Shown here piece after piece: positions 52,035 through 61,102 of a DNA stretch of 64,000 nucleotides (position 1 is the stretch's first letter; each line of letters opens with the position of its first letter). The stretch is from JACDER01 sp963842575 (GTDB lineage: Bacteria > Actinomycetota > Thermoleophilia > Gaiellales > Gaiellaceae): the NCBI GenBank assembly GCA_963842575.1, contig CAWJGS010000005.1, positions 101,739-165,738 of the forward strand, given 5' to 3'. A program made the position numbers and the translations under genes. A model generated the notes under the pieces. That model searched no databases and was not told the origin of the DNA. It saw nothing but the letters and a program-made list of their open reading frames with translations.

Positions 52035-53307
52035 GCGACTCCTCCAGGAGCTCGAACCCGCGGTCGAGCTCCTCGTTCGAGATCACGAGCGGGACGAGGA
52101 TGCGTATGACGTTGCCGTACAGGCCGCAGGAGAGGAGGACGAGCCCGCGCTCCCGCGCCGCCTGCGTGGTGGCCTTGGCGAGCGCCGCGGCCGGCCGCTT
52201 CGTCTCCCGATCCTCGACGAGCTCGATCGCGCACATGGCGCCGAGGCCGCGCACTTCGCCGACGGCCTGCACCCGGCCTGCGATGGCCTCGAGCGCCGAG
52301 CGAATCCTCCGGCCCACCTCGTCGGCCCGCGCGCGGAACTCATCCGTCGCGACCTCGTCGAGGATGGCCAGCGCAGCCGCGCACGCGACCGGATTGCCGC
52401 CGAACGTGCCTCCGAGGCCGCCGGGATCGACGGCGTCCATCACCTCGGCCTTGCCGGTCACGCCCGCGAGCGGGAGCCCGCCGCCGATCGACTTCCCCGA
52501 GACGAGGAGGTCCGGCTCGACGTCGTAGTTCTCGATGCCCCACACCGGCCCCGTCCGGCCGACGCCCGCCTGCACTTCGTCGTCGACGTACAGGATCCCG
52601 TATGCGTCGCACAGCCCCTGCAGCCGCGGCGGAAAGTCGAGCGGCATGTCGATGAAGCCGCCCTCTCCCTGAACCGGCTCGAGCACGACGCAGGCGACCG
52701 ACTTCGGATCGGCGTCGCGCGCGAACAGCTCCTCCAGGCCGCGGATCGCATCGTCGCTCGTGACACCGCGGTACGGGTATGGGCCGGGCGCGCGGTAGAC
52801 CTCCTCCGGCAGCGGGCCGAAGCCGCGCTTGTAGTCGATCTTCCCCGTCATCGCGAGCGTCAACAGCGTGCGGCCGTGGAAGCTGTTGCCGAAGACGACC
52901 ACGCCGGGGCGGCCGGTGGCGGCGCGGGCGATCTTGACCGCGTTCTCGACGGCCTCCGCTCCGGAGTTGACGAGCAGGCTGCGCTGCTCGCCCTCGCCGC
53001 AGGGGCTCAGCTCGGCGAGACGCCGGCAGAGCTCGACGTACGGTTCGTACATCCCGACCATCGCGCACTGGTGCAGGTAGCGGTCGACCTGGTCGTGGAT
53101 GGCGGCGACCGCGGGCGGAAACCCGTGGCCGAGGTTCTGGCAGGCGAGCCCGCCGGCGAAGTCGATGTACTCGCGCCCGTCCACGTCCACGATCCGCGCG
53201 CCCTCTGCGCGCGCGACGTAGAGGGGCGGCGTCGAGAGGCCGCGCGCGACGTAGCGTTCCCGTAGAGCGGCGAGACGGTCGCTTTCGGTGCGCTGCTCGA
53301 CTGCCAC
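52006..53307 (-). CDS. gabT: 4-aminobutyrate aminotransferase
   Basis: 433 residues from GTG 53307. GREYIDFAGGLACQNLGHGF, LLVNSGAEAVENAVKIARAA, GNSFHGRTLLTLAMTGKIDY, ILYVDDEVQAGVGRTGPVWG (PLP Asp) and LLVSGKSIGGGLPLAGVTGK with the Schiff-base Lys; GTFGGNPVACAAALAILDEV. These match GabT rather than ornithine or acetylornithine enzymes. It would convert GABA to succinate semialdehyde, the last step encoded in this operon. First gene of the 12-kb run; the promoter must lie in 53308-53344 or within the divergent gene. Confidence 0.9.
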   Translation of the reverse strand: MAVEQRTESDRLAALRERYVARGLSTPPLYVARAEGARIVDVDGREYIDFAGGLACQNLGHGFPPAVAAIHDQVDRYLHQCAMVGMYEPYVELCRRLAELSPCGEGEQRSLLVNSGAEAVENAVKIARAATGRPGVVVFGNSFHGRTLLTLAMTGKIDYKRGFGPLPEEVYRAPGPYPYRGVTSDDAIRGLEELFARDADPKSVACVVLEPVQGEGGFIDMPLDFPPRLQGLCDAYGILYVDDEVQAGVGRTGPVWGIENYDVEPDLLVSGKSIGGGLPLAGVTGKAEVMDAVDPGGLGGTFGGNPVACAAALAILDEVATDEFRARADEVGRRIRSALEAIAGRVQAVGEVRGLGAMCAIELVEDRETKRPAAALAKATTQAARERGLVLLSCGLYGNVIRILVPLVISNEELDRGFELLEESLGDAGAGGD

Positions 53308-53344
53308 AGATAGACCCAACCAGAATTGAGAAGATTCGGCAACC

Positions 53345-54307
53345 ATGATCGCCGTCGTCGGAGCAGCCGGGACGATCGGCCGCAAGGTGCTCGAATTCCT
53401 GGAATCGTGGGAGGCGCCGGCGGCGGCGCGCGACTTCCGGCTCGAGGGGGACGAGCACGTGGACGCGCGCGACCCGGCGTCGCTCGAACGGGCGCTCGCC
53501 GGCGCGGCGGTCTGCGTCAACTGCGCGGACTACCGGCTGAACCTGGAGGTGATGGAAGGCGCGCTCGCAGCCGGCGCCCACTACGTCGACCTCGGCGGCC
53601 TCTTCCACATGACGCGGCGCCAGCTCGAGCTGGACCGACGATTCCGTGACGGCGGGGCTGACCGCGATCCTCGGGATGGGCTCGGCGCCCGGGAAGACGA
53701 ACCTGCTCGCCCGAATGGTGATCGAAAGGCTTCCGCGCGCACCATCCTCGCTCGAGATCTGGGCGGCCACGCGCGACCCCGCGGCCGCCGGGCCATCCGC
53801 TGCCCGATCACGTACTCCGCGCAGACCCTGCTGGACGAGCTGCAGTTGCGCCCGGTAGTGCTGCGCGAAGGCGAGCTCGTCGAGGTGGAACCGCTCTCCG
53901 GCGCGGCGCGGCGCGAGCTGCCCGTGGTCGGCGAGGTCGACGGGAATCTACACGCTCCACTCCGAGCTGGCGACGCTTCCCTCCTCGTTTCCGTCGCTGC
54001 GCGAGGCGAGCTTTCGCCTCAGCCTCTCCCCCGGGCTCGTCGAGAAGCTGCTCGCGCTCGGCGACGAGCGGCCGGAGCCATACGTGCAGTCGGCCGAGTC
54101 GGTCGCGGTGCACTTCGTCGAAGCGGACGGGCGAGAGCGCGCGGCGATCACGCGCGGCGGAAGCGCCCGCTCTACGGCGGAGCCGGCTGCACGGGCGGCC
54201 GCGGAGCTCGCGGCGGGGCGCTCTCCGCTCCGGGCGTGCATCCGCCCGAGGCAGCGGTGAGCGATCCCGAGGGATTCCTCGGGATGCTCGACACGGAGCT
54301 CGTGTAG
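53345..54307 (+). CDS. saccharopine dehydrogenase-like oxidoreductase, broken by about four frameshifts
   Basis: Coding similarity is clear in all parts but hops between frames. 53345-53640 reads MIAVVGAAGTIGRKVLEFLE (Rossmann) and GAHYVDLGGLFHMTRRQLEL. 53646-53780 reads GLTAILGMGSAPGKTNLLAR. About 53800-53945 reads CPITYSAQTLLDELQLRPVV. 53946-54235 reads LHSELATLPSSFPSLREASF and PYVQSAESVAVHFVEADG. The end reads GVHPPEAAVSDPEGFLGMLD. Net length (963) is a codon multiple. Relatives reduce or open lysine-type imine links. Divergent from gabT, so a link to amine catabolism is possible. Either poor sequence or a recent pseudogene. Confidence 0.7.
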   Translation: MIAVVGAAGTIGRKVLEFLESWEAPAAARDFRLEGDEHVDARDPASLERALAGAAVCVNCADYRLNLEVMEGALAAGAHYVDLGGLFHMTRRQLELDRRFRDGGADRDPRDGLGAREDEPARPNGDRKASARTILARDLGGHARPRGRRAIRCPITYSAQTLLDELQLRPVVLREGELVEVEPLSGAARRELPVVGEVDGNLHAPLRAGDASLLVSVAARGELSPQPLPRARREAARARRRAAGAIRAVGRVGRGALRRSGRARARGDHARRKRPLYGGAGCTGGRGARGGALSAPGVHPPEAAVSDPEGFLGMLDTELV

Positions 54308-55053
54308 CTACGCCGCCGGCTGGCCGTTGCCGCTGCGCTGCGACGCGATCCACTGCTCCAGCGCGGGCCCGCTCTCGCGCTCACGATCACGGCGTAGCGC
54401 ATGTGGTCGCCGCTGTGCTGGCCGCCGTGCCAGAGGAACTCGGAGTCGACGACCGCCTGCTGCGACTTCGGCAGCGGGATCCGCACCTCGGAGTCCTTGT
54501 CGAACTGCTCCTGCCGGACGACGAGCGAGCTCGAGGGATCGTCCGTCAGCTCGTGCCAGACCCGCACGACCCACCCCTCGGACTCCGGGTTGAGCTTGTT
54601 GTTCAGATCGAGGTGCAGCCCCCAGCGGCACTCGCGCATCGTGTTCTTCTGCATGCGCAGGAGCTGGACGCGGCCGAAGCGGGCGCCGATCGACTCCACC
54701 CACTTGACGATCGTCGGGCACTTCTCCGCGTTCGACGTCCAGACGCCGTCCTTGTCGGGCTTGCCGTGCTCCCAGAACCCCTTCAGCTCCAGCTCGCCCG
54801 TCGCCGACGTGATGGGCGCGAAGAACGTGTTCGGATCGCTGCCGTACGTCACATAGGTGAGGCTCTCCCACTCCTCCTTCGGAATCTCCGGGCCGGAGTA
54901 CTTGTCCAGGCCGAGCCAGCCGCCGTTCTCCTCGAGGACGGGCATCCGGTAGTGCGGGGTCTTCTCCTGCTTCAGGCTCGGCTTGCGGACGCCGGTCTTG
55001 TAGAGGATCTTCTTCGTGTACTCGTTCTTCAGCAGCGACGTGACTGAGGACAT
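54308..55053 (-). CDS. unrecognised protein with HxD...H...R pattern (2OG-Fe(II) dioxygenase-like?) (frameshift near 54385)
   Basis: About 248 residues from ATG 55053. TYGSDPNTFFAPITSATGEL, LRMQKNTMRECRWGLHLDLN, WVVRVWHELTDDPSSSLVVR and SEFLWHGGQHSGDHMRYAVI. The H-x-D in LHLDLN, a distal His in the LWHGGQH/DHMRYAV stretch and a nearby Arg are placed as in the jelly-roll of aspartyl-hydroxylase-like 2-oxoglutarate oxygenases. This is pattern recognition only. After YAVIVS one base is missing before ERESGPALEQWIASQRSGNG. No operon partner. Confidence 0.6.
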
Positions 55054-55142
55054 GTGTGCTCGCCTTTCGGGTGGGTTGCGTACTCCAGCAGCAGCTTAAC
55101 CACGGGGTAGGCGCACACTGAGGCGCGCTCGAATCGGCCTTC

Positions 55143-55586
55143 CTAGGACGCGCCGCCGCGCTCGAGATCGTCCTTCAGCGCCTGCAGCCCCTTCTCGAGC
55201 TCGGTCTGCAGCATGCTCTGAAACATGCGGCGGAAGAGCCGGGCGGCTGCGCCCTCGAACGACTCGGCCGTCAGGACCTTCGTTCCCGTTTCCGTCGGGT
55301 CCAGCGTCCATGTGTGCACCGCCTTCAGGCTCAACGTCTTGCCGGTCCAGGCAACATGGCGAGGCGGATCGACGGCCTGGAAGGTCGATGTGATCGTGCC
55401 CGGCCCGGCCTTCCACCGGAAGAACGAGCCGACCTGGAGACCGCCCTCGAGCTCCACCCTCTTGACCTCGTGGTTCCACTCCGGCCAGCGCTCGACGTCG
55501 ACCAGCCGCGCCCATACCCGCTCGCGCGGAGCCGCGATCTCGGTCTCTGTCTCGGCGATTACAGGTGCGGTGCGGTTGACGTCCAC
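55143..55586 (-). CDS. SRPBCC (polyketide cyclase/START-fold) family protein
   Basis: 147 residues from GTG 55586 (ATG 55622 is also open). ETETEIAAPRERVWARLVDV with ERWPEWNHEVKRVELEGGLQ, FRWKAGPGTITSTFQAVDPP and the C-terminal helix MFQSMLQTELEKGLQALKDD form the helix-grip fold. Binds or modifies a hydrophobic ligand in this superfamily; specifics unknown. Ends just before the intact core of the window gives way to the tRNA and decayed genes. Confidence 0.85.
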   Translation of the reverse strand: MDVNRTAPVIAETETEIAAPRERVWARLVDVERWPEWNHEVKRVELEGGLQVGSFFRWKAGPGTITSTFQAVDPPRHVAWTGKTLSLKAVHTWTLDPTETGTKVLTAESFEGAAARLFRRMFQSMLQTELEKGLQALKDDLERGGAS

Positions 55587-55629
55587 AGTCGCGGAGCCTA
55601 TCGCCGGATTCGATACCCTCACTCGGCCA

Positions 55630-55722
55630 GGGCGGTTAGCTCAGTTGGGAGAGCACCAGCTCGACAAGCTGGGGGTCACTGGTTCGAGCCCAGGGTCACT
55701 GGTTCGAGCCCAGTACCGCCCA
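55630..55722 (+). tRNA. tRNA-Val(GAC) carrying a 20-bp tandem duplication
   Basis: Acceptor GGGCGGT (55630-55636) pairs with ACCGCCC (55715-55721), discriminator A, no encoded CCA. D-arm GCTC...GAGC. Anticodon arm CCAGC-TCGACAA-GCTGG, giving anticodon GAC (Val). T-arm ACTGG-TTCGAGC-CCAGT. Variable and T-arm sequence GGTCACTGGTTCGAGCCCAG occurs twice in tandem, so the gene is 93 bases instead of 73. Position 33 is C where U is nearly universal. Removing one copy gives a perfect cloverleaf. Function of this copy is doubtful. Confidence 0.85.
55674..55713 (+). repeat. perfect 20-bp tandem repeat in tRNA T-arm
   Basis: GGTCACTGGTTCGAGCCCAG at 55674-55693 and again at 55694-55713 with no mismatch and no spacer. 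The unit is the variable loop plus most of the T-arm, the usual crossover core for tRNA-targeted integrases. Confidence 0.97.
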
Positions 55723-55727
55723 TGTTT

Positions 55728-55815
55728 CGCCGAAATCCGCTCGCGCTACGCGCTCGCATTGCGATTTTCGGCGGAACGAGCGCTATCAGCGGAGGCGAGC
55801 AAAGCCCGCCTCCGC
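55728..55815 (+). terminator. two hairpins after the tRNA gene
   Basis: CGCCGAAAT (55728-55736) pairs with ATTTTCGGCG (55764-55773) with one bulge. GCGGAGGCG (55789-55797) pairs perfectly with CGCCTCCGC (55807-55815) around a 9-base loop. Likely tRNA transcription terminators. No reading frame is credible between 55723 and 55873. Confidence 0.55.
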
Positions 55816-55873
55816 GATCGGTACACGCTGGTTTGAGTCCTGCTCGGTCCGGAATGGCTCCGGCCACGGCGGT

Positions 55874-58352
55874 TCATTCGAGTGCATTGACGGCGAGGGC
55901 GACCGCTTCGTCGGCGCTCAGCGCCTGGCCTTCCGCCCATGCGTGAGCGAACGCGGCTTCGTCGAGCCGGGGACGGATGGCGGCGAGCGTCTTTGTGTTC
56001 ATGTTCGCGAAGTGCGGGGGCATCGCGCCGGTCTCTTCGAGCAGAGCCGCCGAGCCGGATGAACCCGGCGGCGGTATCCGGTTTTCCGCGAGGGCGAGGA
56101 CGCGCGCGTATCGAGAGACGCTCGACGGCGATCAAGAGCAGTTGTCGAGGTCCCGGCGATTCGGTAGGCGTTCTGGTGAATCCGACGGCGTCCTGGAGCC
56201 GCTCTTGGTCGAGGGCGATTTGCCGAGGAGGCCGAGGGCGACAGCCTCGGGGAGCGGGTCGTGCGCTTCCCGGTGCCTGGCGGACGATCTCTTCGAAGAG
56301 CTGGCGCGCGTGTTTTTCGAGCTCGCCGCTTCGTAGTACGCCCAGCGTGGGCCCGAGCGGCGCGCAGCGCGTAGTGCTCGTCTCCGAGCTCGTGGAACTG
56401 TCGCACGCTCTCGCCGAAGAGCTGCTGCGCTTTCGGCGAGTCGCCTTCCTGCCCGGTGGCGTAGGCGACCATGAGGCGAGAGAAGGCGGCGCCCCACGTG
56501 TCTCCGAGCGTGCGGTGGAGCTCGAGCGCCTCGGCCCGGCGCCCGCCCGTGGCGACGTCTCCGCCTGTCAGCGCCATGTCGGCTGCGCCGCTGGCGCTTT
56601 CGCGCGGCCGCCGTCGCGCGCTCGTCGGCACGCGAGCGCGCTCTCGAGGCGTCGCCGGCCTTCCACGAGATGCCCGTTCCGGTCCCAGAATCGCCAGAGC
56701 GCGGCCGCGAACCGGAGGACGCGGTCGGTCTCGCCGGACGCATCGAAACAGTCCATGGCCGCTCGAGGTTGTCGTGCTCTCGCTCGAGTGGCTCGAGCCA
56801 CTCCATGCGGCTCCCGGGTCCGATCAGACTCGGCTCCGTCTCTCGGCGAGCGCCAGGAAGTATTCGGCGTGTCGTCCCTCAGCCCGTTTCCGCGGCGTGA
56901 CTCCTTCAGCCGCTCGGACGCGTACTCGCGGATCGTCTCGAGCATGTGAAGCGGCTTTCGTCTGAGCGGCCTTCGACGCGGGTGTTCTCGACGAGCGGAG
57001 TCGACCGTGTCGAGGTCGTCCCCGCAGACGTCCTCCGCCGCTTCGAGTGTCCATCCACCGGCGAAGACTGCGAGCCGCACGAAGAACCGTTGCTCGGGGT
57101 CGCAGGAGCTCGTAGCGTCCACTCGATCGTTGCGCGCAGCGTCTGTTGACGCGGGTCGACTCCGCCCTGCCTCTCAGCAGGTCGAGCCGACTCGAGAGGC
57201 GCTCGACTAGATGCCCCGGGGCGATAACCCGGTACGCCAGCCGCTGCGAGCTCGAGGGCAAGTGGAAGCTGCTCGAGTCTCGCGCACAGCTCCGGCACCG
57301 CCTCGTCGCCCACGAAGCTGGGCAGCGCAGTCGCGCGCCCGCGCAAGGAACAGCTCGGCACCATCGTCGGGCTGAAGCGGAGGAACTGGGGCACGCCTGC
57401 TCCTCCGGGAATACGGAGCAACTCGCGACTCGTTACGAGCAGGTTGAGGTTCGACAGGCGGCGAGCACTTCCGAAAGTTCGCCGGCAGCGTCTACGACGT
57501 GCTCGAAGTTGTCGAACATGAGGAGCACTGATTTGTCGGCAATGTGCTCGGTGAGGACGTTCTTGGCATCGAGCACCCGTGCCGCTGTTTCCAGGACGAG
57601 CGTGCGGTCGCGCAGCGGCGCGAGGGGTATCCAGAAGACTCCGTCTGGGTAGCGCTCGGCAGCCTCGGCCGTCGCCTGCAGTGCCTGGCGCGTCTTGCCT
57701 GTCCCACCCGGCCCGGTCAGCGTCAGCATCCGGACGTCATCCCGCTCCATCAGTGCGAGCACCTCAGCGAGCTGCGCTTCCGACCAAGGAACGGAGTCGC
57801 GGGTATCGGCAAATTCGTCCGATAGAGGCTCTTCAGCGGCGCAAACTCCCTTCGACCGAGCTGGTAGACGTGCTCGGGAGAGGAGAGGTCCTTCAGCCGA
57901 TGCACACCGAGGTCCCGCAGCGCCTCCGTGGGCAAGAGGGCAGCCGTGGACGCCGAGACCAGCACCTGCCCTCCGTGGGCGCAAGCAGCGATCCGAGCGG
58001 CGCGGTGCACATCGACTCCGATGTAGCCCTGCTCGGCCACGAGCGGCGTGCCGGTGTGTATGCCCATACGAACCCGGATCGGCTCTTCTCCCAGCCGCTT
58101 CATCGCCTCGCCGGCCGCCGCCAGTGCGTCGGGAGCTGTTGAGAAGGCGACGAAGAACGCGTCTCCCTGGCTATCCACCTCGACGCCACCGTGGGCGCTG
58201 AACGCGTCACGCAGGATGCGCCGATGCGCAGCCAGCGCCTCGGCGTAGCTGGTGGGCCCGAGTTAATTGAACAGCTTTGTCGATCCTTCTACGTCGGTGA
58301 ACAGGAAGCTGACGGTTCCGGGACGGAGAATTCCGGGCCATGTGTGGATCAT
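55874..58352 (-). pseudogene. decayed adenylate/guanylate cyclase - NB-ARC ATPase - TPR regulator
   Basis: Fragments in order on the minus strand. MIHTWPGILRPGTVSFLFTD then VEGSTKLFN, followed by an in-frame TAA (58265-58263) where relatives have Glu. FSAHGGVEVDSQGDAFFVAF and GIHTGTPLVAEQGYIGVDVH complete a class III cyclase domain. LTLTGPGGTGKTRQALQATA (P-loop) and KSVLLMFDNFEHVVDAAGEL (Walker B) are the ATPase. LAVFAGGWTLEAAEDVCGDD and LHRTLGDTWGAAFSRLMVAY are winged-helix/TPR parts. FAHAWAEGQALSADEAVALA and a TGA at 55874 form the end. Several frameshifts plus the nonsense codon argue for a dead gene of about 825 codons; intact relatives are soil-actinobacterial signalling ATPases. Confidence 0.75.
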
Positions 58353-58442
58353 GCGCCAAGGCACGGTCTATGTCACGGGCGACGGCGCGCGAGGCAGTGC
58401 GGCCGGCCGCGCGTCAGCCAGTAACCGGTAAAGGAGGTCATC

Positions 58443-59107
58443 ATGACTCACATATCAACCACCACCGCGGCGGTCGGTACACAATGAACGCCCCCGCCTC
58501 GATCACCATCACGCCGGTCCGCGTTGCCGACCTGCTCGCCGAGGGCGAGCGGATGCCGGTCTACGTGCACGTCATCGACCATCCCGATGCGCGCGTGCTG
58601 GTCGACACCGGCATGACGGAGCTGCACCCGGCGGTGGCCGACCTCGATCCCCGCCTCCGTCCACTGAGCAAGCAGGACTTCGACCTCGCCGGCATCGACA
58701 TCGTCGTCAACACACACCTGCACTTCGACCACTGCGGCGGCAACCACCTCTTCGCCGGCAGGCCGATCTACGTCCAGCGTCGGGAGCTCGACGACGCGCG
58801 CAGCGAGGACGACTACACCATTCGCGAGTGGGTCGAGGCGCCCGGCGTGCGGTACGTGCCGGTCGACGGCGAGCTCGAGCTGCTTCCCGGGCTCCGGCTC
58901 GTCCCGGCGCCGGGCCACACACGCGGCATGCAGGTGGTCGTCGTCGAGACTGGCGGGCGTCCGGTCGTCGTCGGCGGCGACGTGGCGGTTTGGTTCGGCG
59001 AGCTCGACGAGCCGCACACCGAAGGCCAGCTGCGGGTGCGCGCGCTCGACCCCGAGCTGGTCTGGCTCGCGCACGAGCACGAGCCGTGGCGACCCCGCAC
59101 CGTCTAA
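58443..59107 (+). CDS. MBL-fold metallo-hydrolase, N-acyl homoserine lactonase-like (frameshift near 58470)
   Basis: About 221 residues. ITPVRVADLLAEGERMPVYV, VLVDTGMTELHPAVADLDPR, zinc motif VVNTHLHFDHCGG (HxHxDH), VPAPGHTRGMQVVVVETGGR, VVVGGDVAVWFGELDEPHTE and LVWLAHEHEPW supply the dinuclear zinc site of quorum-quenching-type lactonases; actual lactonase activity is unproven. A strong ribosome site AAAGGAGG lies before ATG 58443, but that frame stops after 14 codons, overlapping ATG 58484 of the main frame. One missing base would join MTHIS... to GGRYTMNAPASI. Confidence 0.8.
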
Positions 59108-59139
59108 GGCATCACGCCGAGCGCTCTCCGAACCGGCCG

Positions 59140-59541
59140 TTGCCTAGGCCCCTCAACGGGGCCGGGGAACTCGATCCGGTTTCCGCTGTTTTCCTTGATG
59201 AAGGCCAGCCGGCGTCCGATCTCCTCGACCACGAACGGCTCGCCCAACAGCGGGACTGCCGCGTGCCTCCAGCTCGGCGAGGGTCAGGTCAGGTCGTCGA
59301 CGCGTAGTCCAGAAGCGGTTAGCCCCTCGTGTTCGAGCGTGGGCTGAAGTGACGTCGACCTGTTCTTGGGCTCCGCGGTCGAGCCACCGAGGATCTCGAT
59401 TTAGGCGCTCCGTTGCGCATGTACGCCAGCAGATGTCACCGAAGGGCCACTCTTGGTCGAGCTCGAAGTCCGGCTTCTCGCGGTCCAGGCCACGGTACCG
59501 TCGTAGTCGACGACCCGCGTGGCGATATGGTCGTGGCTAAT
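59140..59541 (-). pseudogene. VOC/glyoxalase-family remnant
   Basis: Minus-strand pieces follow a VOC domain in order: SHDHIATRVVDYDGTVAW at the start, WPFGDICW-like sequence, a TAA at about 59402, IEILGGSTAEPKNRSTSLQP, GLRVDDLT then stop, and finally GEPFVVEEIGRRLAFIKENS with GNRIEFPGPV. At least two stops and several frame changes break it. The intact ancestor was probably about 130 residues. Ends are approximate. Confidence 0.55.
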
Positions 59542-59602
59542 CCCGAGGGCATTTCGATCCTTTCTGCAGGAGTTCCACAGTGGGCGACGCTTCAAGGGCT
59601 TC

Positions 59603-59938
59603 TCACGTCCATCGTATGAGCACAATGTGCCGAACCTGCAACATGTAGTCTCGCTGACGACGAAGGGTCGTGAAGCGTTCAGGCTCTTCCTCGAAGCCTC
59701 GGCTTGGAGCTAGTCGTAGTCGAGAACACCGCCGCCCTTCGCGGCCGCTCCACTCGCTCGATCTCATCTTTCCCAGCCCGCTCTCGGAGCGTTCGAGTCG
59801 GCCCTCTGCCCGGGCGCGTCGCTGAGTCAGCACCGCAAGCCTTCGCTCCATCTTCTGAACCACGGCTCGGGCACGATCGAGCTCCGCCGCGCTGTCGGGA
59901 CCAGCGCCCGCGGCCTCGAGCCGCCGGACACGATCCAC
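59603..59938 (-). other. open frame with coiled-coil character, doubtful gene
   Basis: Reads MDRVRRLEAAGAGPDSAAEL, then ARAVVQKMERRLAVLTQRRA and RAEGRLERSESGLGKM, a strongly helical Arg/Glu pattern, followed by sequence without protein character. The frame is open upstream toward rsmG as well (QGGWNAAERLEQAVDRVRR). Possibly the remains of a separate small gene. No family recognised. Confidence 0.2.
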
Positions 59939-60029
59939 GGCCTGCTCGAGCCGTTCGGCAGCGTTCCATCCGCCTTGACGGCCCCGACCGCGCGTGTCCG
60001 CGTTCGCTCCTTCCGCCCGCTTGCGCGAA

Positions 60030-60734
60030 CAACCTTGAGCGTTTGTCGCGTCGGCGTGGCGGCCACCTTCTCGAACACGTAGAGATGACGCGTGCCGATA
60101 CCGACCGGCGTCGTTTCGTGCACGGTGACCGGCCGCAAGCCGACCGCTCCGGCCACCTCCTCGGCCTCGGCCTCCTTCGCGGCCTCGCGCTTCGCTTTGC
60201 CGAAGATCACTGCTGTGCCGCCCATCTCGAGCAGCGGTGCCGACAACCGCACCATCACCCTGAGCCGTCCGAGTGCGCGGGCAGTGACGAGCTCCGCGCT
60301 CGTTGACTCTTCCGTCCAGCGTTGTGCGTGCCCGTTGACGATCTCGACGTTCGTCAGCTCCATGGCGTCAACCGCGCGCCCCAGGAAGGCGCATCGTGCT
60401 TCGTTCTGCTCGACAAGCGTGAAGCTCGCCTGTGGGAGCATCGACGCCAGCACGAGGCCAGGGAACCCGAGACCACTGCCGATGTCGACAATCCGGCGGG
60501 CGCTGCGAACGACCGGAAGTTCGAGGGCTGCCGCGCAACTCGACAACCGGGTAGCGACGAGACCGCTGGTCGCGGGCCTGAGGGGAAGCACACCCTCACT
60601 CGGGTCAGGACCATCGCCGCCAGGGTTCCGAGCGCCCCGGCCACGTCACTCGAGAGCCCGTCGTGCGCGACCAGGGACTCGACGTGCGCGTTCACGTCCG
60701 AGAAGTGATCAACCGCCTGAGTTGAGGAATCCAT
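60030..60734 (-). CDS. rsmG: 16S rRNA (guanine527-N7)-methyltransferase RsmG, damaged
   Basis: Starts MDSSTQAVDHFSDVNAHVES at ATG 60734. A shift near 60590 is needed to continue LRPATSGLVATRLSSCAAAL and reach the SAM motif IVDIGSGLGFPGLVLASMLP, FTLVEQNEARCAFLGRAVDA, VEIVNGHAQRWTEESTSAEL, VTARALGRLRVMVRLSAPLL and GTRHLYVFEKVAATPTR. After PTR the normal short basic end is missing and the frame runs on with no stop. rsmG usually sits beside parAB near oriC; here it is isolated among broken genes, so its origin or integrity is questionable. Confidence 0.75.
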
Positions 60735-61102
60735 CCCCTACCCCGTCGATTACCTTCCGAGCGCCGTTCCCTCCTCGGTTTGTGCGGACTATTTCAAAGG
60801 CGGAGGAAACCGTCAACGCGCCCTACTGGCGCTGGCCGCTGGAGTTGGAAACCGCACGAAAGCGCCCCAGACGCCCTCGATGTTCGGACGCCGTGCACGG
60901 GTCGACTTGAACGCCAATGGCAGGGAATCAACATGAGCATCCCGGTACGGCGCGATGCTCGAGCGAGAAGCAGGCGCACCCGCCGTGCCAGCGCGCAGCG
61001 GCACGGCTTAGCGGCGTGCCGCAGGCCTGGGACCCCAATCGACTTATGGTTGGCACCGTGTGACGATTGGCGCTTCCTGTGCCCCACGAAAGGAAGGCGC
61101 CG
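60735..61102. other. intergenic stretch without recognisable gene
   Basis: 368 bases between divergent rsmG and the fibre-protein gene. Frames on both strands are short or lack protein character. A ribosome site GAAAGGAAGG near the right end serves the gene at 61103. No convincing promoter hexamers were found. Confidence 0.6.
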
